5,009 nucleotides of DNA from the NCBI GenBank assembly GCA_937858165.1, contig CALLZA010000544.1, forward strand, positions 1 to 5,009. The letters run 5' to 3'. The translations under genes were made by a program, and so were the position numbers. A model generated the notes under the pieces. It worked only from the letters and a program-made list of their open reading frames with translations. It searched no databases and had not been told where the DNA came from. The DNA is from an uncultured Ardenticatenia bacterium (GTDB lineage Bacteria; Chloroflexota; Anaerolineae; Promineifilales; Promineifilaceae). Position 1 is the first letter of the stretch. Every line of letters begins with the position of its first letter. Shown here one piece after another: positions 1 to 5,009 of this stretch.

Positions 1-72
1 CGGCCCCCCCCCTCGGGCCATGACCGTGTGGCCGGTGCCGGTCCCACCAACCCCGGGGACGGGCACCGGGGC

Positions 73-768
73 TCACCGGACGGCGCCGAAGATGGCGGGC
101 GCCTCGTGCACGCGGCGGCCCCCTACCGCCAGGACCGGGGGCCGCGCCGGGTCCCAGCCGTGGGCGGCGCGCACCTCCGCCCGCGACTGCCCCTGGCTCA
201 GGCGCAAATCGACGGGAATGCCGGTCACGTGGACGCGCTCGGCGGCAATGCCGCGCCGCGTGGCCAGCGTCGCTGCCTCGGCCGTCGGCACCAGGTAGAG
301 ATCGATCTCGCGGCTGAACCAGAGGCGTTGCAGCCGGGCCAGGTCGGTGACCAGCACAACCACCGGCCACGTTTCGCCCCAGCGTCGGCGATAGTCGGCC
401 AGCAAGTAGACAAAGCTGGGGTGGGTAGTGACGACCACATCGGGCCGCGCCCGATCCAGCACGCGGCCGATCGGCTCACTGAGCGTCAGCACTTCCAGGC
501 GCTCCATCAGGCGCGTCGGCAGGGCGGTATTGGCCAGGCCGTGGCCAAAGCGATAGAGCGCCGGGGCGAAGCGCACGACGCGGTTGAACTCCGATTGGGT
601 GTTGCGCAAGACGGCGGGCACGCCCGGCTCTTCCAGAGGATTGACGAGGAGGGGCCGGCAGAGGTCGCCATAGCGCTGCTCCAGCGCGGCCACCGTCGCC
701 AGCGCGGCCTGCCGGTGGCCCAGCCCGGCGTCGTTGGTCAGTACGAGAACGGTGCGACTGTCGTTCAT
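73..768 (-). CDS. MGDG-synthase/GT28-type glycosyltransferase, C-terminally truncated
   Basis: The 231-residue product matches the N-terminal half of monogalactosyldiacylglycerol synthase-like enzymes, which transfer a sugar to diacylglycerol at the membrane. Seen: a first beta strand and glycine loop with AGLGHRQAA (residues 14-22), PDVVVTTHPSF (109-119), VVVLVTDLARLQRLW (136-150), and the linker strand VHVTGIPVDLRL (179-190). This is the order expected for the MGDG_synth domain. Such enzymes usually run to about 370-400 residues, with a GT28 C-terminal domain that binds the nucleotide sugar. Here the frame stops about 20 residues into that domain, after PPVLAVGGRRVHEAP (210-224). No other frame in the 72 bases left of the stop clearly continues it. 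The protein is therefore either a pseudogene, a frameshifted gene or affected by sequence error beside the nearby run of nine C. The ATG sits at the natural family N-terminus. Its only Shine-Dalgarno candidate, AAAAGG, is just 2 nt away, right at the foot of an inverted repeat. Family call fairly sure; activity doubtful. Confidence 0.75.
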   Translation of the reverse strand: MNDSRTVLVLTNDAGLGHRQAALATVAALEQRYGDLCRPLLVNPLEEPGVPAVLRNTQSEFNRVVRFAPALYRFGHGLANTALPTRLMERLEVLTLSEPIGRVLDRARPDVVVTTHPSFVYLLADYRRRWGETWPVVVLVTDLARLQRLWFSREIDLYLVPTAEAATLATRRGIAAERVHVTGIPVDLRLSQGQSRAEVRAAHGWDPARPPVLAVGGRRVHEAPAIFGAVR

Positions 769-776
769 AACCTTTT

Positions 777-832
777 AAGCGTCTACAGGTTACGCGCGGC
801 TGTCCCCAGCCGCGCGTAACCTGTAGACGCTT
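777..832. repeat. Perfect 26-bp inverted repeat, family member 1
   Basis: Arms 777-802 and 807-832 are exact reverse complements separated by a 4-nt loop (TCCC). The element lies 12 nt after the yraN stop codon and 8 nt before the GT28 start. Its outer half reads AAGCGTCTACAGGTTAC, close to the heads of the repeats at 2561-2627 and 3961-4039. Its inner half (GCGCGGCTG) is GC-rich and unlike theirs. Neither strand has a T run after the stem (AAAAGG on one side, CCTTCC on the other), so it is not a classic intrinsic terminator. In RNA it would make a very stable hairpin that could block 3' exonucleases or slow ribosome access to the next gene. That role is inference. Confidence 0.9.
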
Positions 833-844
833 CCTTCCTAACCC

Positions 845-1228
845 TCACCAGCCTAGCACGGCGTTCGGGATGTGGTCGCAGCGCAGGAGTAAGCCGCGGG
901 TGTCCAGTTCGACGGCCACCAGGTCGATGCGCCAGTTCACGTCGTTCAACTCGTGCTCATAGCAGTACTGCGCGCCCAATTGCAGCAGCTTCTGCGCCTT
1001 GCGCGGCGTCAGCGCCTCTTCCGGCGCGCCATACGCCCGGCCGCGCCGCGTCTTCACCTCTACGAAAACAAGCGTCTCGCCGTCGCGCGCCACCAGGTCG
1101 ATTTCGCCCGCGGCGCAGCGCCAGTTGTGGGTCACGATGACGTAGCCCTGAGCTTCCAGGTGGGTGGCGGCCACGCCTTCGCCCCAGCGGCCGAGGCGCT
1201 GGCGGGGGGCCGACGGTGGCTCACTCAT
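845..1228 (-). CDS. yraN: YraN / UPF0102 family endonuclease-like protein
   Basis: At 127 residues the protein has the normal length for the YraN family, small proteins with a Holliday-junction-resolvase-like PD-(D/E)XK nuclease fold whose cellular substrate is not firmly established. Seen: GRWGE (residues 13-17) on the first helix, then NWRCAAGEIDLVARDG (35-50) and VFVEVKTRRG (54-63). The fold's usual catalytic set is present: E17, the D44 of GEID, and E57/K59 of the VEVK motif. The C-terminal half contains VNWRIDLVAVELD, also typical. The ATG overlaps the last 8 nt of the upstream glycosyltransferase gene, and a GGGAG-like ribosome binding site lies inside that gene's 3' end, so translation is probably coupled. 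The family is often found near rnhB or dprA; here it sits among glycosyltransferases, which gives no functional clue. Family assignment is secure. Confidence 0.95.
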   Translation of the reverse strand: MSEPPSAPRQRLGRWGEGVAATHLEAQGYVIVTHNWRCAAGEIDLVARDGETLVFVEVKTRRGRAYGAPEEALTPRKAQKLLQLGAQYCYEHELNDVNWRIDLVAVELDTRGLLLRCDHIPNAVLGW

Positions 1229-2519
1229 CCTGCTCCCTGCGCCCGGCCGACACGCCGGCCGGCCACCAGCGGCGCGCGCCCTCGTCTCCCTCGTCCGACG
1301 GGTGGACGAGTTGGGCCAGTTGATCGAGCAGCCCGCCCCACTTCTCGGTGCGGCGCGACCACGCGCCGTGCGGGTCGTCGCGCTGCAGGTCGGGCCGCGT
1401 CGCCAGCAGCGACGCGTATAGCTCGACGGTCAGGCCGACAGTGCGGCCGATGTCGAAGCGGCGGCTGGCGGCGCGCGCGGCCTCGCCCATCGCCCGTGCC
1501 CGCGCCGGGTTGGCGGCCAGGGCGACGATGGCCGAATCCAGCCCCTCCCCCTCGGTTGGCGTGAAGCCGGTGACGCCCGACTCGACACAATCGCTGATGC
1601 CCGGTGACTGCACGGCGGCGATGGGCTTGCCGGCGGCCATCGCCTCGATAACCGTCAGCGGGTGGACTTCGCTTACGGAAGCGGTCACGAAGGCATCGGC
1701 CGCGGCCAGCCAGTCGCCGACCTCGTCGAAGGGCACGACGCCCATGAAGTGGACACACGCTTCAAGGGCCAACGCCGTCACTTTCTCTCTCAGTTCGGCT
1801 TCCTGCGGCCCTTTACCAAGGATCGCCAGATGAAGCTCCGGCACGACCTGGCAGGCCCGGGCGACCTGTTCTAACAGGCCGAGTACGTTCTTCTCCGACG
1901 AGAGGCGGCCGATGTAGACCAGCAGGAAGGCGTCGTCGGGCAAACCGAAGTCGGCCTTGGCGCGGGGGCGGCGCGGGCCCAGGAACGGCTCCAGTTCGAT
2001 ACCGTTCTCGATGACAACGATCGGCTCGCGCACGCCGAAGTCGAGCAGCAGTTGGCGGACGCTGCCGGACGGGGCGATGACGGTGTCGGCCAGCCCGGCG
2101 AACTCCGGCCACAGTTGGCGCATGATGGCGTCGGCCGCCGGCTGGGGCAGGGGCGTATAGGCCCCGGTATAGAGGTCGTAGCGAGTGTGGTTGGTGTAGA
2201 CGATGGGGCAGCGGGCGTAGCGGTGGGCCATCTCCACGCTCATCAGCAGGTGATGGCAGTGGACGACCTCCATCTTTGTCAGCAACATCTGCGCCTCGCG
2301 ACTGTAGCGCAGGCCGACGAAGTAGCCGTGGTCGCCCAGACGGAAGCCCGGTGAGCGGACAATGCGCGCCTCGCGGTCGCCGTCCTGTTCGTCGCCCAGC
2401 GTGAAGATGGTGACTTCGTGCCCCAGCTCCTCGAGGTGCTTCTTGTAGAGCGTCACCATTCGCACCGCGCCGTTGATCACCGACGGATCGTAGGTGGCTG
2501 AGACCATCCCGATGCGCAT
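1221..2519 (-). CDS. GT4-family glycosyltransferase, possibly diacylglycerol glycosyltransferase
   Basis: The 432-residue product is a GT-B fold, retaining glycosyltransferase of the GT4 (Glycos_transf_1) family. The acceptor-side domain opens with MRIGMVSATYDPSVINGAVR, where GT4 enzymes have their glycine loop; EVVHCHHLLM (residues 84-93) and IVYTNHTRYDLY (106-117) follow. The donor domain contains VIENGIELEPF (169-179), VYIGRLSSEKN (201-211), LAILGKGP (231-238), and the E-x7-E pair E284 and E292 in SEVHPLTVIEAMAAGKP. These are the residues expected to hold the nucleotide sugar. The VINGAVR and NHTRYDLY segments resemble bacterial 1,2-diacylglycerol 3-glucosyltransferases (alMGS type), so membrane glycolipid synthesis is a reasonable guess; mannosylation or capsule work is also possible. 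No signal peptide or transmembrane segment is seen. Residues 372-432 form an extra acidic and basic tail of no known role. The ATG has GGGAG 5 nt upstream. The 3' end overlaps yraN by 8 nt. Confidence 0.9.
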   Translation of the reverse strand: MRIGMVSATYDPSVINGAVRMVTLYKKHLEELGHEVTIFTLGDEQDGDREARIVRSPGFRLGDHGYFVGLRYSREAQMLLTKMEVVHCHHLLMSVEMAHRYARCPIVYTNHTRYDLYTGAYTPLPQPAADAIMRQLWPEFAGLADTVIAPSGSVRQLLLDFGVREPIVVIENGIELEPFLGPRRPRAKADFGLPDDAFLLVYIGRLSSEKNVLGLLEQVARACQVVPELHLAILGKGPQEAELREKVTALALEACVHFMGVVPFDEVGDWLAAADAFVTASVSEVHPLTVIEAMAAGKPIAAVQSPGISDCVESGVTGFTPTEGEGLDSAIVALAANPARARAMGEAARAASRRFDIGRTVGLTVELYASLLATRPDLQRDDPHGAWSRRTEKWGGLLDQLAQLVHPSDEGDEGARRWWPAGVSAGRREQDE

Positions 2520-2560
2520 TGCTACTCCCGGTTCAAACTAATCAGGCTTGCTCATAGAGA

Positions 2561-2627
2561 AAGCGTCCACAGATGACACAGATTTCACAGATTGCTCCTG
2601 GGAAATCTGCGTCATCTGTGGATGCTT
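2561..2627. repeat. Imperfect 26-bp inverted repeat with 9-nt CACAGATTN units, family member 2
   Basis: Arms 2561-2586 and 2602-2627 pair with 24 Watson-Crick pairs, one G-T wobble (2565/2623) and one A-C mismatch (2578/2610). The loop is 15 nt. The left side is three tandem 9-mers, CACAGATGA, CACAGATTT and CACAGATTG (2568-2594), running from arm into loop. The element begins 21 nt after the stop of the nucleotide-binding-domain gene and ends 41 nt before the GT4 start. It lacks a T tract and is AT-richer than the surrounding coding DNA. It shares its head and 9-mer units with the repeat at 3961-4039. Confidence 0.88.
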
Positions 2628-2648
2628 CGGCCATAAAACCTGGTGGGT

Positions 2649-3149
2649 CTAGCTATTTTCGTGCAACTGTAGCTGGTATTGCCGCACCAGCCAGTCGGTG
2701 TTGCGTATCTTCGTGGCCAACTCCGCGGCCAGATTGCGCATCAGTTTGAAGCCCAGCACGGGGTACGTCTCGCCCAGGCGCATGAGCTGGTCGCGCCGCA
2801 GGCGCAGCAGCAGCGTGTCGTCGCGGCTGACGCGGATGGTCGCCGAGCGTACGCCCTGGTCGACCAGGGCCACTTCCCCCACGACCTGCCCCTGGCGTAA
2901 CTCGGTCAGCACGACCGGCTCCAGCCGCTGTTGAGCCGCGCCGCCGACCGCGCCGGGGTTGACCAATACCTCCACGCCGCCGCGGCCGATGACGTACATC
3001 TCGTCCGACGCCTCGTTCTCGCTCAGCACAATGTGGCCGCGGCCATAGGTGACGGGCGTACACAGCGCGGCGACGAGCGTCAGCTGCGCATCGGTGAGGT
3101 TGTCGAAGATTTCGGTCGTCGCCAGAATGGTGCGAACACTGGGCTGCAT
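2649..3149 (-). CDS. Stand-alone cyclic-nucleotide-binding (Crp/cNMP-type) domain protein
   Basis: The 166-residue product is one cNMP-binding beta-barrel domain with a short helical C-terminus. Seen: IFDNLTDAQLTLVAALC (residues 14-30), the typical leading helix; YGRGHIVLSENEASDEMYVIGRG (35-57), matching the usual strand pattern 'G-x-x-I...G...MYVI..G'; and the phosphate-binding cassette GEVALVDQGVRSAT (91-104). The cassette keeps the Glu (E92) and Arg (R101) that contact the cyclic nucleotide in CRP and PKA. Full CRP/FNR regulators have about 210-230 residues with a DNA-binding HTH after this domain. That part is absent, so this is not a DNA-binding regulator by itself; it may sense a ligand and act on a partner protein. 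The ATG is chosen over an open upstream extension because GGAG (3158-3161) lies 8 nt before it, and because the extension overlaps the previous gene and reads as low-quality sequence. The gene starts 13 nt after the membrane metallopeptidase stop. Confidence 0.88.
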   Translation of the reverse strand: MQPSVRTILATTEIFDNLTDAQLTLVAALCTPVTYGRGHIVLSENEASDEMYVIGRGGVEVLVNPGAVGGAAQQRLEPVVLTELRQGQVVGEVALVDQGVRSATIRVSRDDTLLLRLRRDQLMRLGETYPVLGFKLMRNLAAELATKIRNTDWLVRQYQLQLHENS

Positions 3150-3162
3150 GAGGGCCACTCCG

Positions 3163-3954
3163 CTACTGCTCGTTGACCTGCCTGCCATAAACGACGCTGA
3201 CGCCCCGTGCCCGCCCCAGCAGCCACTCCAGCAGAGCGATGACGGCCATGAAGAGCAGATCGACGGCGATGGCGATACTGAAGGCAATCGCCAGATAGCC
3301 GAACAACGTCGCCACCGGCCCGGCCAGGTTATCCAGCAGGCCCGTGCCGCTGGTCAGAAAGGCGACGACGATGGTCAGCCCGCCTAACCACAGCAGAAAG
3401 GCCGGCCAGGCGTGGCGGTCGGACTTGCTGGGCAGCATGGCGTTACCGACGGCAAAGAGCAGGTAGAGCCAGACCAGGAAGTTGGGTGTGGCGATGAACT
3501 CGGCCATGGCGTCGGCCAGCGTGCTGATGTCGCCGGTCACCACGGCGTCGGCCAGCGTGGTGACGCCGAAGACGCGATAGGCGATGAGCAGGATGACGGC
3601 CGTGCCGGCGATGAGCGGCGCGGCGCCGATGAGGCTTTCGCGAAAGGGGCCGAGAGTGCGCCCCTTATAGTACTCGACGTAGCCAAGTTGCAGCGTTCCG
3701 TCCGGCTGGTGGCGAGGCATGAGCGACACGCCGCCGGTGCGCACGCCTGTCAGTGTGGCCGCCAGCCAGTGGCTCGCTTCGTGGAGGAAGACGCCGGGGA
3801 ACAGGACGACCGCGTAGACGATGACCGCCCACTCCGGCCGGCCGGTCAGCAGCAGACTGACGCCGTGCAGGTGGGTGTGAATCCAGCGCTGCAAGAACAC
3901 CAGTATCAACAGGGCCACGGCCGCGGCCAGAAAGGGCATCCAGGGATCGTTCAT
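3163..3954 (-). CDS. M50-like membrane zinc metallopeptidase
   Basis: The product is a 263-residue, very hydrophobic protein. The zinc motif HEASH (H58, E59, H62) lies in the second membrane segment, in the context VYAVVLFPGVFLHEASHWLAA. This fits site-2-protease-like (M50) enzymes, which cut substrates inside the membrane. Hydrophobic segments lie at about 7-22, 43-65, 107-129, 155-173, 184-202 and 208-245 (long enough for two). The segment GNAMLPSKSDRHAWP (170-184) has the Asn and a downstream Asp (D179) that could take the place of the family's third zinc ligand motif; that reading is inference. There is no PDZ or CBS domain. The ATG start is preferred over an in-frame GTG at 3981, because the ten-codon extension is encoded inside an inverted repeat and AGAGAG (3958-3963) is a fair ribosome binding site for the ATG. 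The protein probably acts with the cNMP-domain protein encoded 13 nt downstream. Substrate unknown. Confidence 0.85.
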   Translation of the reverse strand: MNDPWMPFLAAAVALLILVFLQRWIHTHLHGVSLLLTGRPEWAVIVYAVVLFPGVFLHEASHWLAATLTGVRTGGVSLMPRHQPDGTLQLGYVEYYKGRTLGPFRESLIGAAPLIAGTAVILLIAYRVFGVTTLADAVVTGDISTLADAMAEFIATPNFLVWLYLLFAVGNAMLPSKSDRHAWPAFLLWLGGLTIVVAFLTSGTGLLDNLAGPVATLFGYLAIAFSIAIAVDLLFMAVIALLEWLLGRARGVSVVYGRQVNEQ

Positions 3955-3960
3955 CGTCTC

Positions 3961-4039
3961 TCTGAAAAGAAGAGAGTCCACAGATTACACAGATTCAAAA
4001 AAACTGTGAAATCTGTGTAATCTGTGGACGCTTTTCAGA
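3961..4039. repeat. Long inverted repeat overlapping the tpiA stop, family member 3
   Basis: Inner arms 3976-3995 and 4010-4029 are perfect 20-bp complements around a 14-nt loop containing seven A. Outer arms 3961-3969 and 4031-4039 add 9 perfect pairs, separated from the inner stem by a bulge of 6 nt on one side (AAGAGA) and 1 nt on the other. The right half carries three 9-nt units, which on the minus strand read CACAGATTA, CACAGATTT and CACAGTTTT (4000-4026). The outer arm covers the tpiA stop codon (4035-4037) on one side and half of the metallopeptidase Shine-Dalgarno (3958-3963) on the other. No T tract follows the stem. Confidence 0.9.
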
Positions 4040-4790
4040 CAACTGCGCCTCGAACGAGCTTGACGAACGTCGGCTTCAGCGACGCCCCACCGACCAGCGC
4101 GCCGTCGATGTCGGGCTGGCGCATGTAGTCGGCGATGTTGTCTTCGGTCACGCTGCCGCCGTACTGGATGCGGATGGCCTGGGACGCGGCGTCGCCGAAC
4201 AGCTCGGTCAGCACGTCGCGCACGCTGGCGCGGATGATATCTTCCGCCTGCTGGGCGCTGGCCGAAAGCCCGGTGCCGATGGCCCAGATCGGCTCGTAGG
4301 CGACGACGCACGTCGCCGCCTGCTCCGGCGACAGGTTGGCGAACGCGGCCCGCACCTGGCCGCTGACGAACGCTTGCGTCTCGCCGGCCTGGTTCTGGGC
4401 CAGACTCTCGCCGACGCAGACGATGGGCGTCAGGCCGTGGGCCAGCGCGGCGAAGATCTTCTTGTTGACGCCTTCATCCGTCTCGCCGAATAGGGCGCGG
4501 CGCTCGGAGTGGCCGAGAATCACGTAGCGGCAAAGGCCCTGGAGCATGGCCGGGGAGACCTCGCCGGTGTAGGCGCCGCTGGTTTCGTAGTACATGTTCT
4601 GCGCGCCGACGCCGATCCGGGTCGCGGCCAGGGCGTGGGCCACGGCGGGGATGGCGATGAAGGGCGGGCACACGGCAATGTCGATGCCGTCGATGGCGTT
4701 CAGTTCGGGGGCGATCTCGGTTACAAAGGCCACGGCAGCGTCGGCCGTCTTGTTCATCTTCCAGTTGCCGGCAACGAATGGGGTACGCAT
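4035..4790 (-). CDS. tpiA: Triosephosphate isomerase
   Basis: This cytosolic glycolysis and gluconeogenesis enzyme interconverts dihydroxyacetone phosphate and glyceraldehyde 3-phosphate. At 251 residues it has the standard length of the TIM-barrel enzyme. Seen: the N-terminal [11 protein letters not shown] with N9 and catalytic K11; [20 protein letters not shown] (residues 61-80); VILGHSERR with the catalytic H94 (90-98); [13 protein letters not shown] with the catalytic base E166 and the mobile loop 6 (162-174); YGGSV (210-214); and GALVGGASL (230-238), which closes the phosphate site. All key residues are present, so the enzyme should be active. The ATG is the only sensible start, as an in-frame stop lies 22 nt upstream. 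The best Shine-Dalgarno, AAGGAAG (4804-4810), is 13 nt away, farther than usual. The gene is the first in its unit after a clear promoter, and its stop codon lies inside an inverted repeat. Confidence 0.98.
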   Translation of the reverse strand: MRTPFVAGNWKMNKTADAAVAFVTEIAPELNAIDGIDIAVCPPFIAIPAVAHALAATRIGVGAQNMYYETSGAYTGEVSPAMLQGLCRYVILGHSERRALFGETDEGVNKKIFAALAHGLTPIVCVGESLAQNQAGETQAFVSGQVRAAFANLSPEQAATCVVAYEPIWAIGTGLSASAQQAEDIIRASVRDVLTELFGDAASQAIRIQYGGSVTEDNIADYMRQPDIDGALVGGASLKPTFVKLVRGAVV

Positions 4791-4860
4791 GATGTGTTGA
4801 TCACTTCCTTAGAACTGGGCGGGCCGGGTCGGCGGCGAAGGCGTCGGCGCTGGTCGCCCG

Positions 4861-4889
4861 TTGACTTGCTTGACTGGCGACCATTATAA
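4861..4889 (+). promoter_or_regulatory. Possible opposite-strand promoter sharing the tpiA -10 region
   Basis: On the plus strand TTGACT (4861-4866), close to the consensus -35 TTGACA, is followed after 17 nt by TTATAA (4884-4889), or after 18 nt by TATAAG. The -10 region is the same AT-rich block used by the tpiA promoter, since TTATAA is its own reverse complement. No plus-strand coding region is visible in the remaining 120 nt, so any transcript would run antisense to the gene that may end at 4977 or serve a gene outside the window. It may be a chance by-product of the symmetric -10 box. Confidence 0.3.
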
Positions 4890-4911
4890 GAGAGGCGGGG
4901 CGCAAGGGCAA
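4883..4911 (-). promoter_or_regulatory. Sigma70-type promoter for tpiA
   Basis: On the minus strand, TATAAT (4883-4888) is a perfect -10 box. TTGCCC (4906-4911), with three of six consensus bases, is a -35 box at the ideal 17-nt spacing. The expected transcription start is near 4875, giving a leader of about 85 nt before tpiA. The site is an AT-rich island in very GC-rich DNA. A 9-nt imperfect direct repeat, TTGACTTGC/TTGACTGGC (4861-4878), lies at the expected start point and could be an operator, though it is short. No other equally good promoter was seen in the window, so this one may serve several downstream genes. Confidence 0.65.
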
Positions 4912-4942
4912 TTTGATGCGCTTGCGGGGGGCGCGGGCTGTG

Positions 4943-4965
4943 GGGGCGAGTCTCAGACCCGCCCC
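4943..4965 (-). terminator. GC-rich hairpin, possible terminator of the gene upstream of tpiA
   Basis: On the minus strand GGGGCGGGTC, loop TGA, GACTCGCCCC forms a 10-bp stem with one G-T pair. It begins 11 nt after the stop codon of the putative partial gene at 4977-5009 and lies upstream of the tpiA promoter, where a terminator would be expected. No run of T follows the stem, so it would be a weak or Rho-assisted terminator or an RNA 3'-end stabiliser. Confidence 0.4.
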
Positions 4966-4976
4966 TGCGATCCGCC

Positions 4977-5009
4977 CTACCGCTCGGCGGTCTGGGCGGC
5001 GTACTCTTC
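4977..5009 (-). CDS. Possible 3' end of an upstream gene (partial)
   Basis: Read from the right edge on the minus strand, ten codons give EEYAAQTAER and then a TAG stop. The composition suits the end of a helical protein. The following stable hairpin and the tpiA promoter fit a gene ending here. Ten codons are too few to identify a family, and the frame could be chance. In many bacteria gap or pgk lies next to tpiA, but nothing in these residues confirms that. Confidence 0.3.
   Translation of the reverse strand, partial: EEYAAQTAER

Noticed and set aside
28..819. 263-codon plus-strand reading frame
   Set aside because: It is antisense to the GT28-type gene, runs through the inverted repeat, and its protein is rich in Arg, Gly, Ala and Gln with no recognisable domain. 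Long antisense frames are expected at this GC content.
777..832. Inverted repeats as ordinary intrinsic terminators
   Set aside because: None of the three elements is followed by a T run on either strand; member 3 has its T/A tract in the loop.
953..1564. 203-codon plus-strand reading frame
   Set aside because: It lies opposite yraN and the GT4 gene, both with clear family motifs; its product is low-complexity Arg/Pro/Ala-rich sequence.
2561..2627. CRISPR array from the CACAGATT repeats
   Set aside because: The units are contiguous 9-mers without spacers and form a palindrome at a gene junction; no cas gene is present.
3150..3287. Upstream extension of the cNMP-domain protein by 46 codons
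   Set aside because: It overlaps the 3' end of the M50-like gene, reads as Ser/Pro/Trp-rich shadow sequence, and the internal ATG has a good GGAG site and the right family N-terminus.
3955..3981. GTG start giving the metallopeptidase nine extra residues
   Set aside because: The codons lie in the inverted repeat, and the downstream ATG has its own AGAGAG ribosome site.
3412..4020. 202-codon plus-strand reading frame
   Set aside because: It is antisense to the M50-like gene and continues through the inverted repeat; the Gly/Asp/Gln/Val-rich product has no membrane segments or motifs.
2561..4039. DnaA boxes or a replication origin, because of TCCACA-type sequences
   Set aside because: The sequences have GTCCACAG without the TTAT half of a DnaA box, they lie in two small junctions only, and no origin-linked gene is near.

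Overview
The window reads as one stretch of a high-GC bacterial chromosome. Six genes lie head to tail on the minus strand and no convincing gene lies on the plus strand. In transcription order (right to left) they are triosephosphate isomerase (tpiA), an M50-like membrane metallopeptidase, a stand-alone cyclic-nucleotide-binding-domain protein, a family 4 (GT4) glycosyltransferase, a YraN/UPF0102 nuclease-like protein, and a GT28/MGDG-synthase-type glycosyltransferase that is cut short near the left edge. The combination of GC content, the two glycolipid-type glycosyltransferases and CACAGATT-type intergenic repeats makes me think of Chloroflexota (Anaerolineae). That is an inference from general resemblance; no marker gene here proves it.

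Layout. At the right edge (4977-5009) there may be the last codons of another minus-strand gene, followed by a GC-rich hairpin (4943-4965). A good sigma70-type promoter (TTGCCC, 17 bp, TATAAT) then drives tpiA. Two junctions are tight: the metallopeptidase and the nucleotide-binding protein are 13 nt apart, and the GT4 and yraN genes overlap by 8 nt. These pairs are probably co-translated or at least co-transcribed.

The other three gene junctions (tpiA/M50, cNMP/GT4, yraN/GT28) each hold one long inverted repeat of about 56-79 bp. All three share the head (A)AG..GTC(C/T)ACAG(A/G)T(T/G)AC. Two of them are built from 9-nt CACAGATTN units; the third keeps the head but has a different, perfectly complementary tail. 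This small repeat family is the most unusual structure in the window. In one case it touches both the tpiA stop codon and the Shine-Dalgarno of the next gene.

Functionally, the GT4 and GT28 enzymes could make membrane glycolipids, by analogy with diacylglycerol glucosyl- and galactosyltransferases. The M50-like protein with its one-domain cNMP partner could be a regulated intramembrane protease or a ligand-sensing membrane pair. Neither link can be proved from sequence alone. Nothing in the window is clearly a new defence or mobile system.
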